64,000 nucleotides of DNA from Streptomyces endocoffeicus (GTDB taxonomy: Bacteria > Actinomycetota > Actinomycetes > Streptomycetales > Streptomycetaceae): assembly GCF_016741935.1 (NCBI RefSeq), contig NZ_JAERRG010000007.1, positions 1-64,000 on the forward strand, written 5' to 3'. Of this stretch, positions 50,714 through 58,793 are shown piece after piece; the first letter of the stretch is position 1, and every line of letters begins with the position of its first letter. Below the pieces are notes generated by a model. That model was not told the origin of the DNA and ran no database searches. It saw only the letters and a list, made by a program, of their open reading frames with translations. A program made the translations under genes and the position numbers.

Positions 50714-52122
50714 TGTCCGCCTACAAGCCCCTGGCGGAGCGCAAGCGCACCCAGATCTTCCTCGTCTCGACCCTCTACGGGGCGGCGACCCTCGCGGCGG
50801 CGATCGACGCGGGCAGCGTCGGCCCGGCCGACCGCCGGCTGCTGCTGATCAGCAACAACGCCGCGACGCCGGAGACCACCCCGCCGGTGGACGAGATGCC
50901 CGGTTTCGAGCGGCTGCGCGGCCGCTTCGACCGGGTGCTGTCCTGGAACGAGACGATCTCGCCGTTCCACCCCGGCGGCTGGGCCCCGCGCGTCGACGAC
51001 GCCCCGCTGTGGGAGCGCCATCTGCGGCTGCTGTGGAACCTCGGCGACGACAAGGTCGAGCTGATCCTGGAGTCCATCCAGGTCAACCCGGCGATGGCGG
51101 TCGCCAACGTGTTCCAGGGCGCGCCTATCGACGTCTACGCGGACGGGCTGATGAGCTACGGCCCGACCCGCAACAAGCTGGACCCGCTGATCGGCACCCG
51201 CATCCGCCGGCTGCTCCACCTCGACCTGGTACCCGGACTGCGGCCGCTGCTGCTGACCGAGTTCGGCGTCGAGCCGGAGATCCTGCCGACCGAGGTGTTC
51301 ACCAAGGTGCTCAGCGAGGTGGCCGAGGCCGCCCCGCGCGGCGTCGCCTCCGCCAGCGAGCGGATCGCGGTCGGCAACGGCCCGGCGCTGCTGCTCGGCC
51401 AGTACCTGTCCGCGCTGGACATCCTCTCCCCGCAGGAAGAGGAAGAGCTGCATCTGCGGATGCTGCGCGGCGCCGTGGCGCTGGGCCACCGCACCGTCGT
51501 CTTCAAGCCGCACCCCACCGCCCCGGCCCGCTGGTCGCGGATGCTGGAGAAGAAGGCCGCCGAACTGGGCGCGGAGCTGACCGTCATGGACACCCCGGTC
51601 CTCGCCGAGGTGCTCTACCAGCGGATGAGCCCGGCCCTGGTCATCGGCTGCTTCTCCACCGCGCTGCTCACCGCCGACGTCTTCTACGGGCTGCCGGTGG
51701 CCCGGATCGGCACCGACACGCTGCTGGAGCGGCTCACCCCGTACCAGAACAGCAACCGCGTGCCGGTGACGATCGTGGACGCGCTGCTGCCCGACCTCGA
51801 GAACCACAAGGCGGTGGCCGCCGCCCAGCCGGTGGACGAACGGGCGGGCAAGCGGCTCACCGGGCTCGTCGCCGCGGTCGGCTTCTGCATGCAGGCCAAG
51901 ATCTACCCGGATCTGCGGCCCGCGGCCGAGCGCTATCTGGCCGCCCACCTGGACAACAACACATGGCGCTACTTCAAGAAGCGCCGGCTGACCGCGCTCG
52001 CCCTGCCCGGGGCGGTGCCCTCGCAGCTGGCGTTCATCCCGCGCAATGAGACGGTGCGCAAGGTGGCGCGCCGGGCCCGGGCCCTGAAGCGGGCCGCCCT
52101 CAAGCGGACGGTCACCGGATGA
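50713..52122 (+). CDS. Polysialyltransferase family (PF07388-like) glycosyltransferase
   Basis: The 469-residue protein has TQIFLVSTLYGAATLAAAID, DVYADGLMSYGPTR, VVFKPHPTAPARW (donor-site HP motif) and VIGCFSTALLTADVF (the SS/T motif), the set seen in alpha-2,8-polysialyltransferases. It is the likely polymerase for Kdn-type residues. The C-terminus is strongly basic (RRARALKRAALKRTV), which suits membrane attachment or polymer binding. It overlaps both neighbours (TGATG and ATGA). Confidence 0.8.
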   Translation: MSAYKPLAERKRTQIFLVSTLYGAATLAAAIDAGSVGPADRRLLLISNNAATPETTPPVDEMPGFERLRGRFDRVLSWNETISPFHPGGWAPRVDDAPLWERHLRLLWNLGDDKVELILESIQVNPAMAVANVFQGAPIDVYADGLMSYGPTRNKLDPLIGTRIRRLLHLDLVPGLRPLLLTEFGVEPEILPTEVFTKVLSEVAEAAPRGVASASERIAVGNGPALLLGQYLSALDILSPQEEEELHLRMLRGAVALGHRTVVFKPHPTAPARWSRMLEKKAAELGAELTVMDTPVLAEVLYQRMSPALVIGCFSTALLTADVFYGLPVARIGTDTLLERLTPYQNSNRVPVTIVDALLPDLENHKAVAAAQPVDERAGKRLTGLVAAVGFCMQAKIYPDLRPAAERYLAAHLDNNTWRYFKKRRLTALALPGAVPSQLAFIPRNETVRKVARRARALKRAALKRTVTG

Positions 52123-53432
52123 GCGCGCCGCCGACCCCCGACGCCGGGCCGATATCCGACTCGGACGCCGGGCCGATATCCGACGGGGACACCGGGCCGA
52201 TATCCGGCGCGGACACCGGGCCGATATCCCCCGCGGACACCGGGCCGATATCCCCCGCGGCGGCGACGGCTCCCACGCCGACGCCGACGCGCGCCCCCGA
52301 CATCGCCCTGGAGCGATCCGCCGAGCGCACCGCCAAGGCGGCGGCGCGCGGCGGAGGACGTCCTCGACGCGGCGGTCCGGTGCGGCTGCGGGCGCTGGAC
52401 GGACTGCGCCTGCTCGCCGCGCTCATGGTGGCCGCGTACCACTACGGCGGCCGCGACGGCGAGATAACCCAGGCGTGGGGCTCCTCGCCCCGCGCCCAGT
52501 TCCCCACCCTCTCCAGCTACTTCGCCTACGGCTGTCTGGGCGTTCAGATCTTCTTCGTCATCAGCGGCTTCGTCATCTGCATGAGCGGATGGGGACGGCC
52601 GCTGCGCTCGTTCTTCGCCTCGCGCGTCTCCCGCCTGTACCCCGCCTACTGGGTCGCGATCATCCTGGTGACCGGCGTCTTCGCACTGCCCTGGGTCGCC
52701 TACAAGGCGGTGTCGCCCAGCGACGCGCTGGTCAACCTCACCATGCTGCAGCAGCCGCTCGGGGTGGACCGGGTGCTCGGCGTGTGCTGGACGCTGTGGG
52801 CGGAGCTGCGCTTCTACGCCCTCTTCGCGCTGTTCGTGGTGCTCCCGGGCGCGACCCGGCACCGCGTGGTGCTCTTCTGCGCCGTCTGGACGCTGGGCTC
52901 GGCGTTCGCCGAGGCGTCGGACCTGCCGCTGCTGAAGGTGGTCCTGATGCCGGAGTACTCCTCGTACTTCATCGGCGGCATGGGCATCTATCTGCTCCAC
53001 CGCTTCGGCCATGACGCCCTGGCCTGGGGCATCATCGGGATCAGCTTCCTGATCGGCCAGCACTACGCGATCCGCGAGCTGTGGCACCCGGCCAACATCG
53101 ACGCCTTCTCCTACCGGTCGGCCACCGGCATCATCGCCGTGGTCGCCTTCGGCTATGTGGCGGTCACGCTGATCGCGCTGGGCAAGCTGAACTGGGCCAA
53201 CTGGCGCTGGCTGACCGTGGCGGGCGCCCTGACCTACCCGTTCTACCTGGTCCATGAGCATCTGGGCTGGGTGGTCGTCTGGGTGCTCCACCAGAAGCTG
53301 GGCGTCCCCTCCTACGGGACGTTCGCCCTGACCGTGCTGGTGATGCTGGGCCTCGCCTGGTTGCTCTACCGGTTCATCGAGCAGCGGTTCACCCCGATGA
53401 TCAAGCGCTCGCTGAGCACGGCCCGGTTGTAG
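52119..53432 (+). CDS. Acyltransferase 3 family membrane protein with repeat N-terminus
   Basis: The 437-residue protein begins with about five copies of an eight-residue repeat (DTGPISxx, residues 8-45) coded by 24-bp DNA units, then a basic stretch. A ten-helix acyltransferase-3 domain follows with RALDGLRLLAALMVAAYHYGG (catalytic histidine), FASRVSRLYPAYW and a late YLVHEHLGW. It probably O-acetylates the wall glycopolymer from the cytoplasmic side. It overlaps the polysialyltransferase gene by ATGA. Confidence 0.85.
   Translation: MSAPPTPDAGPISDSDAGPISDGDTGPISGADTGPISPADTGPISPAAATAPTPTPTRAPDIALERSAERTAKAAARGGGRPRRGGPVRLRALDGLRLLAALMVAAYHYGGRDGEITQAWGSSPRAQFPTLSSYFAYGCLGVQIFFVISGFVICMSGWGRPLRSFFASRVSRLYPAYWVAIILVTGVFALPWVAYKAVSPSDALVNLTMLQQPLGVDRVLGVCWTLWAELRFYALFALFVVLPGATRHRVVLFCAVWTLGSAFAEASDLPLLKVVLMPEYSSYFIGGMGIYLLHRFGHDALAWGIIGISFLIGQHYAIRELWHPANIDAFSYRSATGIIAVVAFGYVAVTLIALGKLNWANWRWLTVAGALTYPFYLVHEHLGWVVVWVLHQKLGVPSYGTFALTVLVMLGLAWLLYRFIEQRFTPMIKRSLSTARL
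52140..52253 (+). repeat. 24-bp coding repeat in the acyltransferase gene
   Basis: Nearly five units of GACACCGGGCCGATATCC plus six variable bases encode DTGPIS-x-x. Each unit contains GATATC. The repeat is in frame, so gain or loss of units would not break the gene. Confidence 0.88.
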
Positions 53433-53456
53433 GGGATCGACGCGCTGCGCTGTCAG

Positions 53457-53500
53457 GGGCTCCCCTCGCCTTTTCGCGTCTTTCGCGGCGAGGGGAGCCC
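53457..53500. terminator. Bidirectional terminator hairpin
   Basis: GGGCTCCCCTCGCC pairs with GGCGAGGGGAGCCC over a 16-base loop, between the acyltransferase gene (+) and the kinase gene (-), just touching the stop of the latter. Confidence 0.82.
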
Positions 53501-54429
53501 TACGCGTTCCGCTGGGACAGCACCTCATGGATCACATGGCGGGCGTTGGCCGCCATCGCCGGATTCGTCTCGCGGTAGTACGGCAGCTGGATGAGCGCCA
53601 TGCTCAGGGCCCAGCCCCGGCCCCGCGCCCAGGTGGCGTCGTCCACGCCGAGCGCGGCGCGGAAGTCCCCCCGCACCGACGCCGGGAGCAGATTCCAGGC
53701 CGGGATCAGATCGCAGGCGGGATCGCCCACCCCGGCGGTCCCGAAGTCGATGACCGCGCTCAGCCGCCCGTCCGCGACCAGCAGATTGCCCGGCATCAGA
53801 TCCGAGTGCACCCACACCGGCGGCCCGTCCCACCCGGGCGCCGCCAGCGCCTCCTCCCACGCCGCGGTGGCCGCGACGGTGTCGACCGTGCCCGCAGTGC
53901 CCGCAGTGCCCGCAGTGCCCGCTGGTCCGCGCAACAGGCCGATCGCGGTACGGGTCTCCTCGTCCACCTCCCACAGCGGTCCGCCCCGGTACGCGGGCGG
54001 GCCGTCCGCGGGCTCGATCGCGCGCAGCGCGACGATGAACTCCACGAGGTCGGCGGCGAGTGCCCCGGGCCAGGCGACCCGCCCCTCCCGCGGGTTCTCC
54101 CCGTCCAGCCAGCGGTGCACCGTCCATGGCCAGGGAAAGCCGTCGCCCGGCGCGCCCTTGCCGAGCACCGCGGGGATGGCGACCGGCAGCGCGGGGGCAA
54201 GCCGGGGCAGCCAGTGGTGCTCCCGCTCCACGTCCCCGGCGCCGCCCGCGATCCTCGGCAGCCGAACGGCGAGGTCGTCGCCGAGCCGGAACAGGGCGTT
54301 GACGGTGCCCGATGAGGCGAACCGTTCGATGGGCAGCTCCGCCCATCGGGGGAACTGCGCGGCGAGCAGCCGCCGTACGAGGGCCGCGTCGATGGGCCGT
54401 TCGTCGGCATGCATCGTGCTCGCGCTCAT
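53500..54429 (-). CDS. Aminoglycoside phosphotransferase (APH) family kinase
   Basis: The 309-residue protein contains the APH catalytic loop VWVHSDLMPGNLLV (HxD...N) and the metal loop VIDFGTAGVGDPACDL, with an N-lobe lysine-region strand DLAVRLPR. Many family members are not resistance enzymes but kinases of small metabolites, so the substrate is open. A GTAGTAGTAGT-type repeat (residues near 180-190) comes from short DNA repeats. ATG 54429 has AGGAGGG upstream. Confidence 0.85.
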   Translation of the reverse strand: MSASTMHADERPIDAALVRRLLAAQFPRWAELPIERFASSGTVNALFRLGDDLAVRLPRIAGGAGDVEREHHWLPRLAPALPVAIPAVLGKGAPGDGFPWPWTVHRWLDGENPREGRVAWPGALAADLVEFIVALRAIEPADGPPAYRGGPLWEVDEETRTAIGLLRGPAGTAGTAGTAGTVDTVAATAAWEEALAAPGWDGPPVWVHSDLMPGNLLVADGRLSAVIDFGTAGVGDPACDLIPAWNLLPASVRGDFRAALGVDDATWARGRGWALSMALIQLPYYRETNPAMAANARHVIHEVLSQRNA

Positions 54430-54521
54430 CGGTGCCCTCCTGCGTGAGTCGTGTCGGACACCACTACGCGTCAGGGGAGGGCTTGGCGGCAACCGAATTT
54501 GCGCCCGGCGGGCGTTAGGAG

Positions 54522-54584
54522 GTGTCCGGGGCGTCCGGGGCGTCCGGGGCGTCCGGGGCGTCCGGGGCGTCCGGGGCGTCCGGC
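54522..54584. repeat. 9-bp tandem array, about seven units
   Basis: GTCCGGGGC is repeated about seven times without change, followed by a partial unit. It lies in the intergenic region upstream of the kinase gene and is not coding on present evidence. Confidence 0.88.
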
Positions 54585-54599
54585 AGATCGTGACGCCTG

Positions 54600-55020
54600 C
54601 GGCGGGCTGTTCCCCAACCCCGCCCCTTCCCGAAACCGGGGCTCCGCCCCAGACCCCGGCGTCCTGACCGGTGGGCTGATCGCGGCCGACGGCCGGCTCG
54701 TCGACCCCGAGGCCGGGGGCGGAGCGACCCTGGAGCGCCCCGGGGCTCCGCCCCAGCCCCCGGCCGGGCAACCAGGATGTGCGCGACCATCCGCCACGCC
54801 CGCGTACCAACCGCGACCAGCCCGCCGGTGCAGGTACTCACGGCGCGACGGTCGACTCGTCAACCCCCCGGACGCTCGGTAGCGGGGCGAACCCCGGAGC
54901 GACAGCCGACTCGTCAACCCCCGGGGTCGGGGAGCCATCCAGCCCCTCCGGCGTTTGAGGAGCGGGGGCGGGGGCGGAGCCCCGGTTTCGGGAAGGGGCG
55001 GGGAGGGGAAAGAATCCGCC
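54600..55020. repeat. Intergenic region with dispersed GC-rich repeats, no gene
   Basis: The 616-bp gap 54430-55045 holds no convincing gene. Besides the 9-bp array it carries copies of a dispersed element with core GGGGCTCCGCCCC next to CCCGCCCCTTCCCGAAACC: one at about 54610-54660, a partial one at about 54715-54770, and one in inverse orientation at about 54948-55015. Related copies occur at 57985, 60415 and 60540. Confidence 0.6.
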
Positions 55021-55045
55021 GGACACCCCCTCGCCCCGTCCCGGC

Positions 55046-56623
55046 TCAGAGCCAGCAGGGGGCGTCGGCGCCCAGGCGACCGGGGGGACGGGCCCAGTCC
55101 AGCGGGCCGTCCGGGGTGGCGATCGGCGAGCGAGCGTGGTGCAGCGTTCCCAGTTCGGAGGCGGTTTCGGCCAGCCAGGGCGCCGGATCATGCGCGGGGC
55201 CGTCCACCGGGGCGGCCGGAGCGATGCCGTGGGTCAGCCAGGACGCGGTGCCCGCGAGGGAGAGCCGCAGATGGCGTCCGCCGCCGGTCTCCTGGCGCTC
55301 GGTCAGCGCCCGTAGTACGGCTGCCGCCAGCAGATAGCCGGTGCCGTGGTCGAGCGCCTGGGCGGGCAACGCACCGGGGCGATCGTCGGTGTCCGCCTCG
55401 ATCGCGGCGATGCCGGTGGCCGCCTGGACCAGGCTGTCGAAACCGCGCCGCTCGGCCCAGGGCCCGGACCAGCCCCATGCGCACAACTGGGCCACGACCA
55501 GCCCGGGGTGGCGCTCCAGCAGGGCGTCCGGGGCGAGCCCGAAGCGGTCGAGCGCACCGGGGCGGTAGCCGGTGACCAGCACATCGGCGTCGGCGAGCAG
55601 CGCCTCGAAGGTCCGGCGGCCCTCGGGCGCGGCGAGGTCGAGTGCGGCGGAGCGCTTGCCGAAGCCAGTGTCGGCGTGGGCGTCCGGGTCCTCGGGCAGC
55701 CGGGGGGAGTCGATACGCAGCACGTCGGCGCCGACCAGGGCCAGGGTGCGGGTGGCCACCGGCCCGGCGATGACCCGGGTCAGATCGAGCACGCGCACGC
55801 CGCTCGCGGGCAGCACGCCACTCGCGTGCACCCCGCCGTACGCGGACACCCCGCCGCTCGCGGACAGCCTTTCGCTCGCGGACAACCCTTCGCTCGCGAG
55901 CCCAGCACTCACGGGCAACGCCCCGCCCGCGGACAACCCTTCGCCCGCGGGCCCCGCACTCACGGGCAACGCCCCGCTCGCGGACAACCCGCCGTTCACA
56001 CGCTGGGGCGCTTCCCGGAGGCGGCGCGGGGCGGCCTCCCCGACCTGCCGGGACTCGATCAACGGCAGTGCGCCCAACGGGATCTCGCTCTCGCCGGGCT
56101 CCGCCACGGCCACGGCCAAACCGCCCGCCGCGTAGACGGTCTCCTGGATCGCGCGGGCGGGGCGGGCCGCGAGCGCCTCCCCCAGCTCGTCCGGCCCGGT
56201 GTCGCCGGGCAGGCCGAGGGCGGTGAGCAGCCGGGCGCGGTGGTGCGGGTAGTTGGCGTGCGTACGGACCCACCCGTCGGCGGCGCGCCAGAAGCCGGAC
56301 AGCGGGGCGAAGTTGGTGGGCTTCCGGCCGTCGATCCGCAGGTGCCGTTCGCTGACGAACGCGGTGGCGACGGCACCCTCGTCGACCCGTACCGCCGGAA
56401 CGGCCCCGCCGGAGCGCCGCGCGCCCAGTTCGGCGGCGGCCAGCGAGCACACGCCGACGGTGGCGCGGGCCAGCTCGGCCACGGGCAGCCGGGCGGGCAG
56501 TCCGCCGTTCACCGGGCGGTACGTCACCTGCTCCAGCAGCGCGGGGTCGCCGCCGAGGGCGGCCCAGGCGTGGGCGGTGGCCGCGTCCCGCGTGTCCCGT
56601 GGTGGTGTGTCGCTCCTCGTCAT
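55046..56623 (-). CDS. CaiB/BaiF family CoA transferase with repeat-rich linker
   Basis: The 525-residue protein has the class III CoA transferase core LDLTRVIAGPVATRTLALVG, ADVLRIDSP, FGKRSAALDL, VTGYRPGALDRFG and DHGTGYLLAAA. It reads like two half-domains with an Ala/Gly/Ser-rich linker in the middle (ALPVSAG and GLSASG words, residues about 205-275) of irregular tandem repeats. The substrate is unknown. The catalytic aspartate position near the first domain cannot be fixed by eye. It is transcribed alone. Confidence 0.78.
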   Translation of the reverse strand: MTRSDTPPRDTRDAATAHAWAALGGDPALLEQVTYRPVNGGLPARLPVAELARATVGVCSLAAAELGARRSGGAVPAVRVDEGAVATAFVSERHLRIDGRKPTNFAPLSGFWRAADGWVRTHANYPHHRARLLTALGLPGDTGPDELGEALAARPARAIQETVYAAGGLAVAVAEPGESEIPLGALPLIESRQVGEAAPRRLREAPQRVNGGLSASGALPVSAGPAGEGLSAGGALPVSAGLASEGLSASERLSASGGVSAYGGVHASGVLPASGVRVLDLTRVIAGPVATRTLALVGADVLRIDSPRLPEDPDAHADTGFGKRSAALDLAAPEGRRTFEALLADADVLVTGYRPGALDRFGLAPDALLERHPGLVVAQLCAWGWSGPWAERRGFDSLVQAATGIAAIEADTDDRPGALPAQALDHGTGYLLAAAVLRALTERQETGGGRHLRLSLAGTASWLTHGIAPAAPVDGPAHDPAPWLAETASELGTLHHARSPIATPDGPLDWARPPGRLGADAPCWL

Positions 56624-56772
56624 GCGCTCATTGTGCGCCGGGGCGCCTGAGCGCTCTGCGGCGAGGCCCGCCGAGTGCCCACCGAGGGCCCGCCGAGTGC
56701 CCCGCCCCCTCCTCCTGGTCGGGGACGGAGAGGGCGGGCCGTGCGAGGTGGGTGGCGAGCCGGTTCGGCGCC

Positions 56773-56832
56773 CGCCCTATGCGGGGCTCGCCCTATGCGG
56801 GGCCCGCGCTATGCAGGGCTTGCCCTATGCGG
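56773..56832. repeat. 16-bp tandem array, four units, spanning the protease stop codon
   Basis: Units of CCTATGCGGGGCTCGC carry CTA (TAG on the minus strand) at 56825, 56809, 56793 and 56777, exactly 16 bp apart. The copy at 56825 is the stop codon of the protease gene, so the copies downstream of it place TAG in the other frames. Confidence 0.85.
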
Positions 56833-57817
56833 CGCCCGCCTGCCGGTAGAGGCCGAGGGCCTCGTTGCCCAGCGTCGGGTGGTATTCGTTCGTGCCCGCG
56901 CTGACGCTGATGTTGCCGATCAGATAGCCCGCGCCGCCGGAGAAGTCGGCGAGGAAGCCGCCGCCGCTCGACCCTCCGGTCTGGACGCAGTCGATGCCCC
57001 ACATCGTGGAGCCCGGGCGGCCCGCGTCGGCGAACTCATTGCCCTCGCAGTGGTTCAGCCGCTCGCCGTTGCCCTCGGCGGCGGAGCCTCCGTAGCCGAA
57101 GGAGTGGACGTGGCGGCCGGTCTGCGAGTTGAAGGCGATGCCCTGGGCGCCCACGGTGTCGGCCAGGGTGCGGCCGTTCAGCGTGTTCATCACGGCGTAG
57201 GCGTAGTCCCAGTTGGCGTTCCCCCGGGTGGAGACGTACTGGCCGTCCCAGAAGAGGCGGCGGGCGGCGAAGGTACCGTAGGGGCGGTTGCCATTGTTGT
57301 AGCCGGGGATGAAGACCCAGTTGCGGTAGCCGGTGCCGGTGGCCGCGTCCACGGTGCAGTGGCCGGCGGTGAGCACGACGGACTTGTTGTCGCTGTTGGC
57401 GACGGTAGCGGAGCAGGCGAAGGTGCCGCCGGAGGCGTTCTGGAAGAAGACCTTGCCCGCCGTGGTGCTGATCAGGCCGCCGCCGGTCCAGGCGGTGGGG
57501 GACGTGGCCCGGGGCGCGGGCGCGGAGACGGGGGCGGTGGGGCCCGGGAGCGGGGGCACGGTCACCCGCTCCCCCGTGGTGGGCGCCGGGTCCGCGAGCG
57601 TTGCGCTGCGGGCGGCGGGCAGGGCGGTGACGTCCTGGGCGGTGCGCAGCCGTTCCGCCGTCCAGAAGCGGACGGCGGCGCGCTGCTCCTCGGTGGAGAC
57701 GGAGGTTCCCTGGGCAGGGTGGGACGGGGCGGGGGTGGCGGCGTGGGCGGCGGTTCCGGCGGTCCAGCTGAGGGTGGCGAGGGTGAGGGCGCTGAATAAG
57801 GTGGCGACACGTCTCAT
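56825..57817 (-). CDS. Secreted trypsin-like serine protease
   Basis: The 330-residue protein has a signal peptide (ATLFSALTLATLSWTAGTAA, then AHA), a propeptide-like region of about 95 residues and a trypsin-fold domain. The catalytic histidine is in VLTAGHC, the aspartate in NANWDYAYAV and the serine in TGGSSGGGFL. Two cysteine pairs are likely. It is a probable extracellular endopeptidase of the glutamyl-endopeptidase/V8-like or trypsin group; specificity is not clear. ATG 57817 has GGAG eight bases upstream. The TAG stop lies in a 16-bp tandem array. Confidence 0.85.
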   Translation of the reverse strand: MRRVATLFSALTLATLSWTAGTAAHAATPAPSHPAQGTSVSTEEQRAAVRFWTAERLRTAQDVTALPAARSATLADPAPTTGERVTVPPLPGPTAPVSAPAPRATSPTAWTGGGLISTTAGKVFFQNASGGTFACSATVANSDNKSVVLTAGHCTVDAATGTGYRNWVFIPGYNNGNRPYGTFAARRLFWDGQYVSTRGNANWDYAYAVMNTLNGRTLADTVGAQGIAFNSQTGRHVHSFGYGGSAAEGNGERLNHCEGNEFADAGRPGSTMWGIDCVQTGGSSGGGFLADFSGGAGYLIGNISVSAGTNEYHPTLGNEALGLYRQAGAA

Positions 57818-57984
57818 GCGGTCGGCTCCAAGTCCGTTGGAGGTGCCCGAGAGCGCCGGACAACGTTGTCTGACGCTTTGTCGCCGGTAGGGTGCCACGA
57901 CTGGTCCAGACCTGCCATGAGGCCGGACGTCACAATTAGGGATCCCCCTAGCGCATGTGCGACGCGCCTTACGGGGTGCCCGGC

Positions 57985-58035
57985 GGGCCTTTCCCCTCCC
58001 CGCCCCTTCCCGCAACCGGGGGCCGAAGCCCCAGC
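57985..58035. repeat. Dispersed GC-rich intergenic repeat copy
   Basis: TTTCCCCTCCCCGCCCCTTC is followed by CGCAACCGGGGGCCGAAGCCCC. It lies between the TetR gene (stop 58048) and the protease promoter, and matches the copy at 60415. Confidence 0.6.
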
Positions 58036-58047
58036 TTCGGACGCGTC

Positions 58048-58725
58048 CTAACGCGGGGCCGCCGGGGCCAGGGTCGCCTCGATGCCCGCCACGATGGCGC
58101 GCAACCCCTCCTCGAAGCGCGCCTCGTAGTCCTGGAACAGGTCCGAACTCACCGCCGCCGCCAGCGGATACCCCTCGGCGGCCATGCGCTCCTCGCGCTC
58201 CTCGACGTCGTAACCCGGGGCTCGCTCCCCCGGCCGGGGCTCGACCGACTGCTCCTCGATCACGAAGCCGAGCGTGAAGCTGTACGCGATGAACGAGGCG
58301 CGGGCGGCGGCGCTCGGGGTGAAGCCCGCCGTGACGAAGGTGCGCAGGTGGTCCTCCTGCGGCCCGGCGTGGTCGGTGCCGGTGAACCGGCTGCCGCTGA
58401 AGACCTTCGCGCCGTCGCGGTAGCCGAGCAGCGCCCGGCGCAGGGCGCGGTGGACGTGGACGAGCCGCTCCTGCCAGGTGACATCGCCGAGGTCGCCGTA
58501 CGCCTCGAACATGCGCCGGTACATGGCGGTGCTCATCGCGTCGAGCAGCGCCTGCTTGTTCTTGAAGTGCCAGTACAGGGCGGGGGCCTGGACGTTCAGC
58601 TCCTTGGCGATGCGGCGCAGGGTCAGCCCGTCGAGACCCACGTCGTTCAGCAACCGCAGGGCGGTGTCCACCACGAGGGTCTGGTCGAGTCGCGTCGTCG
58701 CCATCCGGTCATTCTCCCCGCTCAT
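58048..58725 (-). CDS. TetR family regulator (TetR_C-type) of the adjacent monooxygenase
   Basis: The 225-residue protein has an HTH GLDGLTLRRIAKELNVQAPA followed by LYWHFKNKQALL, the form found in tetracycline-repressor-like proteins. The C-terminal domain resembles the TetR_C class (HRALRRALLGYRDGAKVFSG). It is divergent from the FAD monooxygenase gene with a 47-bp gap holding one of two matching operators; it should repress both genes and release on binding a small aromatic ligand. ATG 58725 follows AAGGA; ATG 58704 is also possible. Confidence 0.9.
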   Translation of the reverse strand: MSGENDRMATTRLDQTLVVDTALRLLNDVGLDGLTLRRIAKELNVQAPALYWHFKNKQALLDAMSTAMYRRMFEAYGDLGDVTWQERLVHVHRALRRALLGYRDGAKVFSGSRFTGTDHAGPQEDHLRTFVTAGFTPSAAARASFIAYSFTLGFVIEEQSVEPRPGERAPGYDVEEREERMAAEGYPLAAAVSSDLFQDYEARFEEGLRAIVAGIEATLAPAAPR

Positions 58726-58742
58726 GAGGGGTTCCTTGACAA

Positions 58743-58793
58743 CTTAACACCGTTAAGGGCACGCTCTCGAGCATGGAACTTAACAACGTTAAG
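58743..58793. promoter_or_regulatory. Two TetR-type operators, one inside the monooxygenase gene
   Basis: CTTAACACCGTTAAG (58743-58757) and CTTAACAACGTTAAG (58779-58793) are the same palindrome, CTTAAC-N3-GTTAAG, 36 bp apart. The second lies in codons 3-7 of the monooxygenase gene (L-N-N-V-K). Confidence 0.85.

Noticed and set aside
53500..54429. Aminoglycoside resistance gene
   Set aside because: Only general APH-family motifs are visible; no link to a resistance subfamily or antibiotic cluster can be supported.
54430..54810. Upstream extension of the APH-like kinase frame
   Set aside because: It translates the 9-bp array as RTPRTP repeats; ATG 54429 has an excellent ribosome site and fits the family length.
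54451..54882. Plus-strand open frame in the 54430-55045 gap
   Set aside because: It consists of the 9-bp array and dispersed repeats (GRPGRPGRP...), with no ribosome site or motif.
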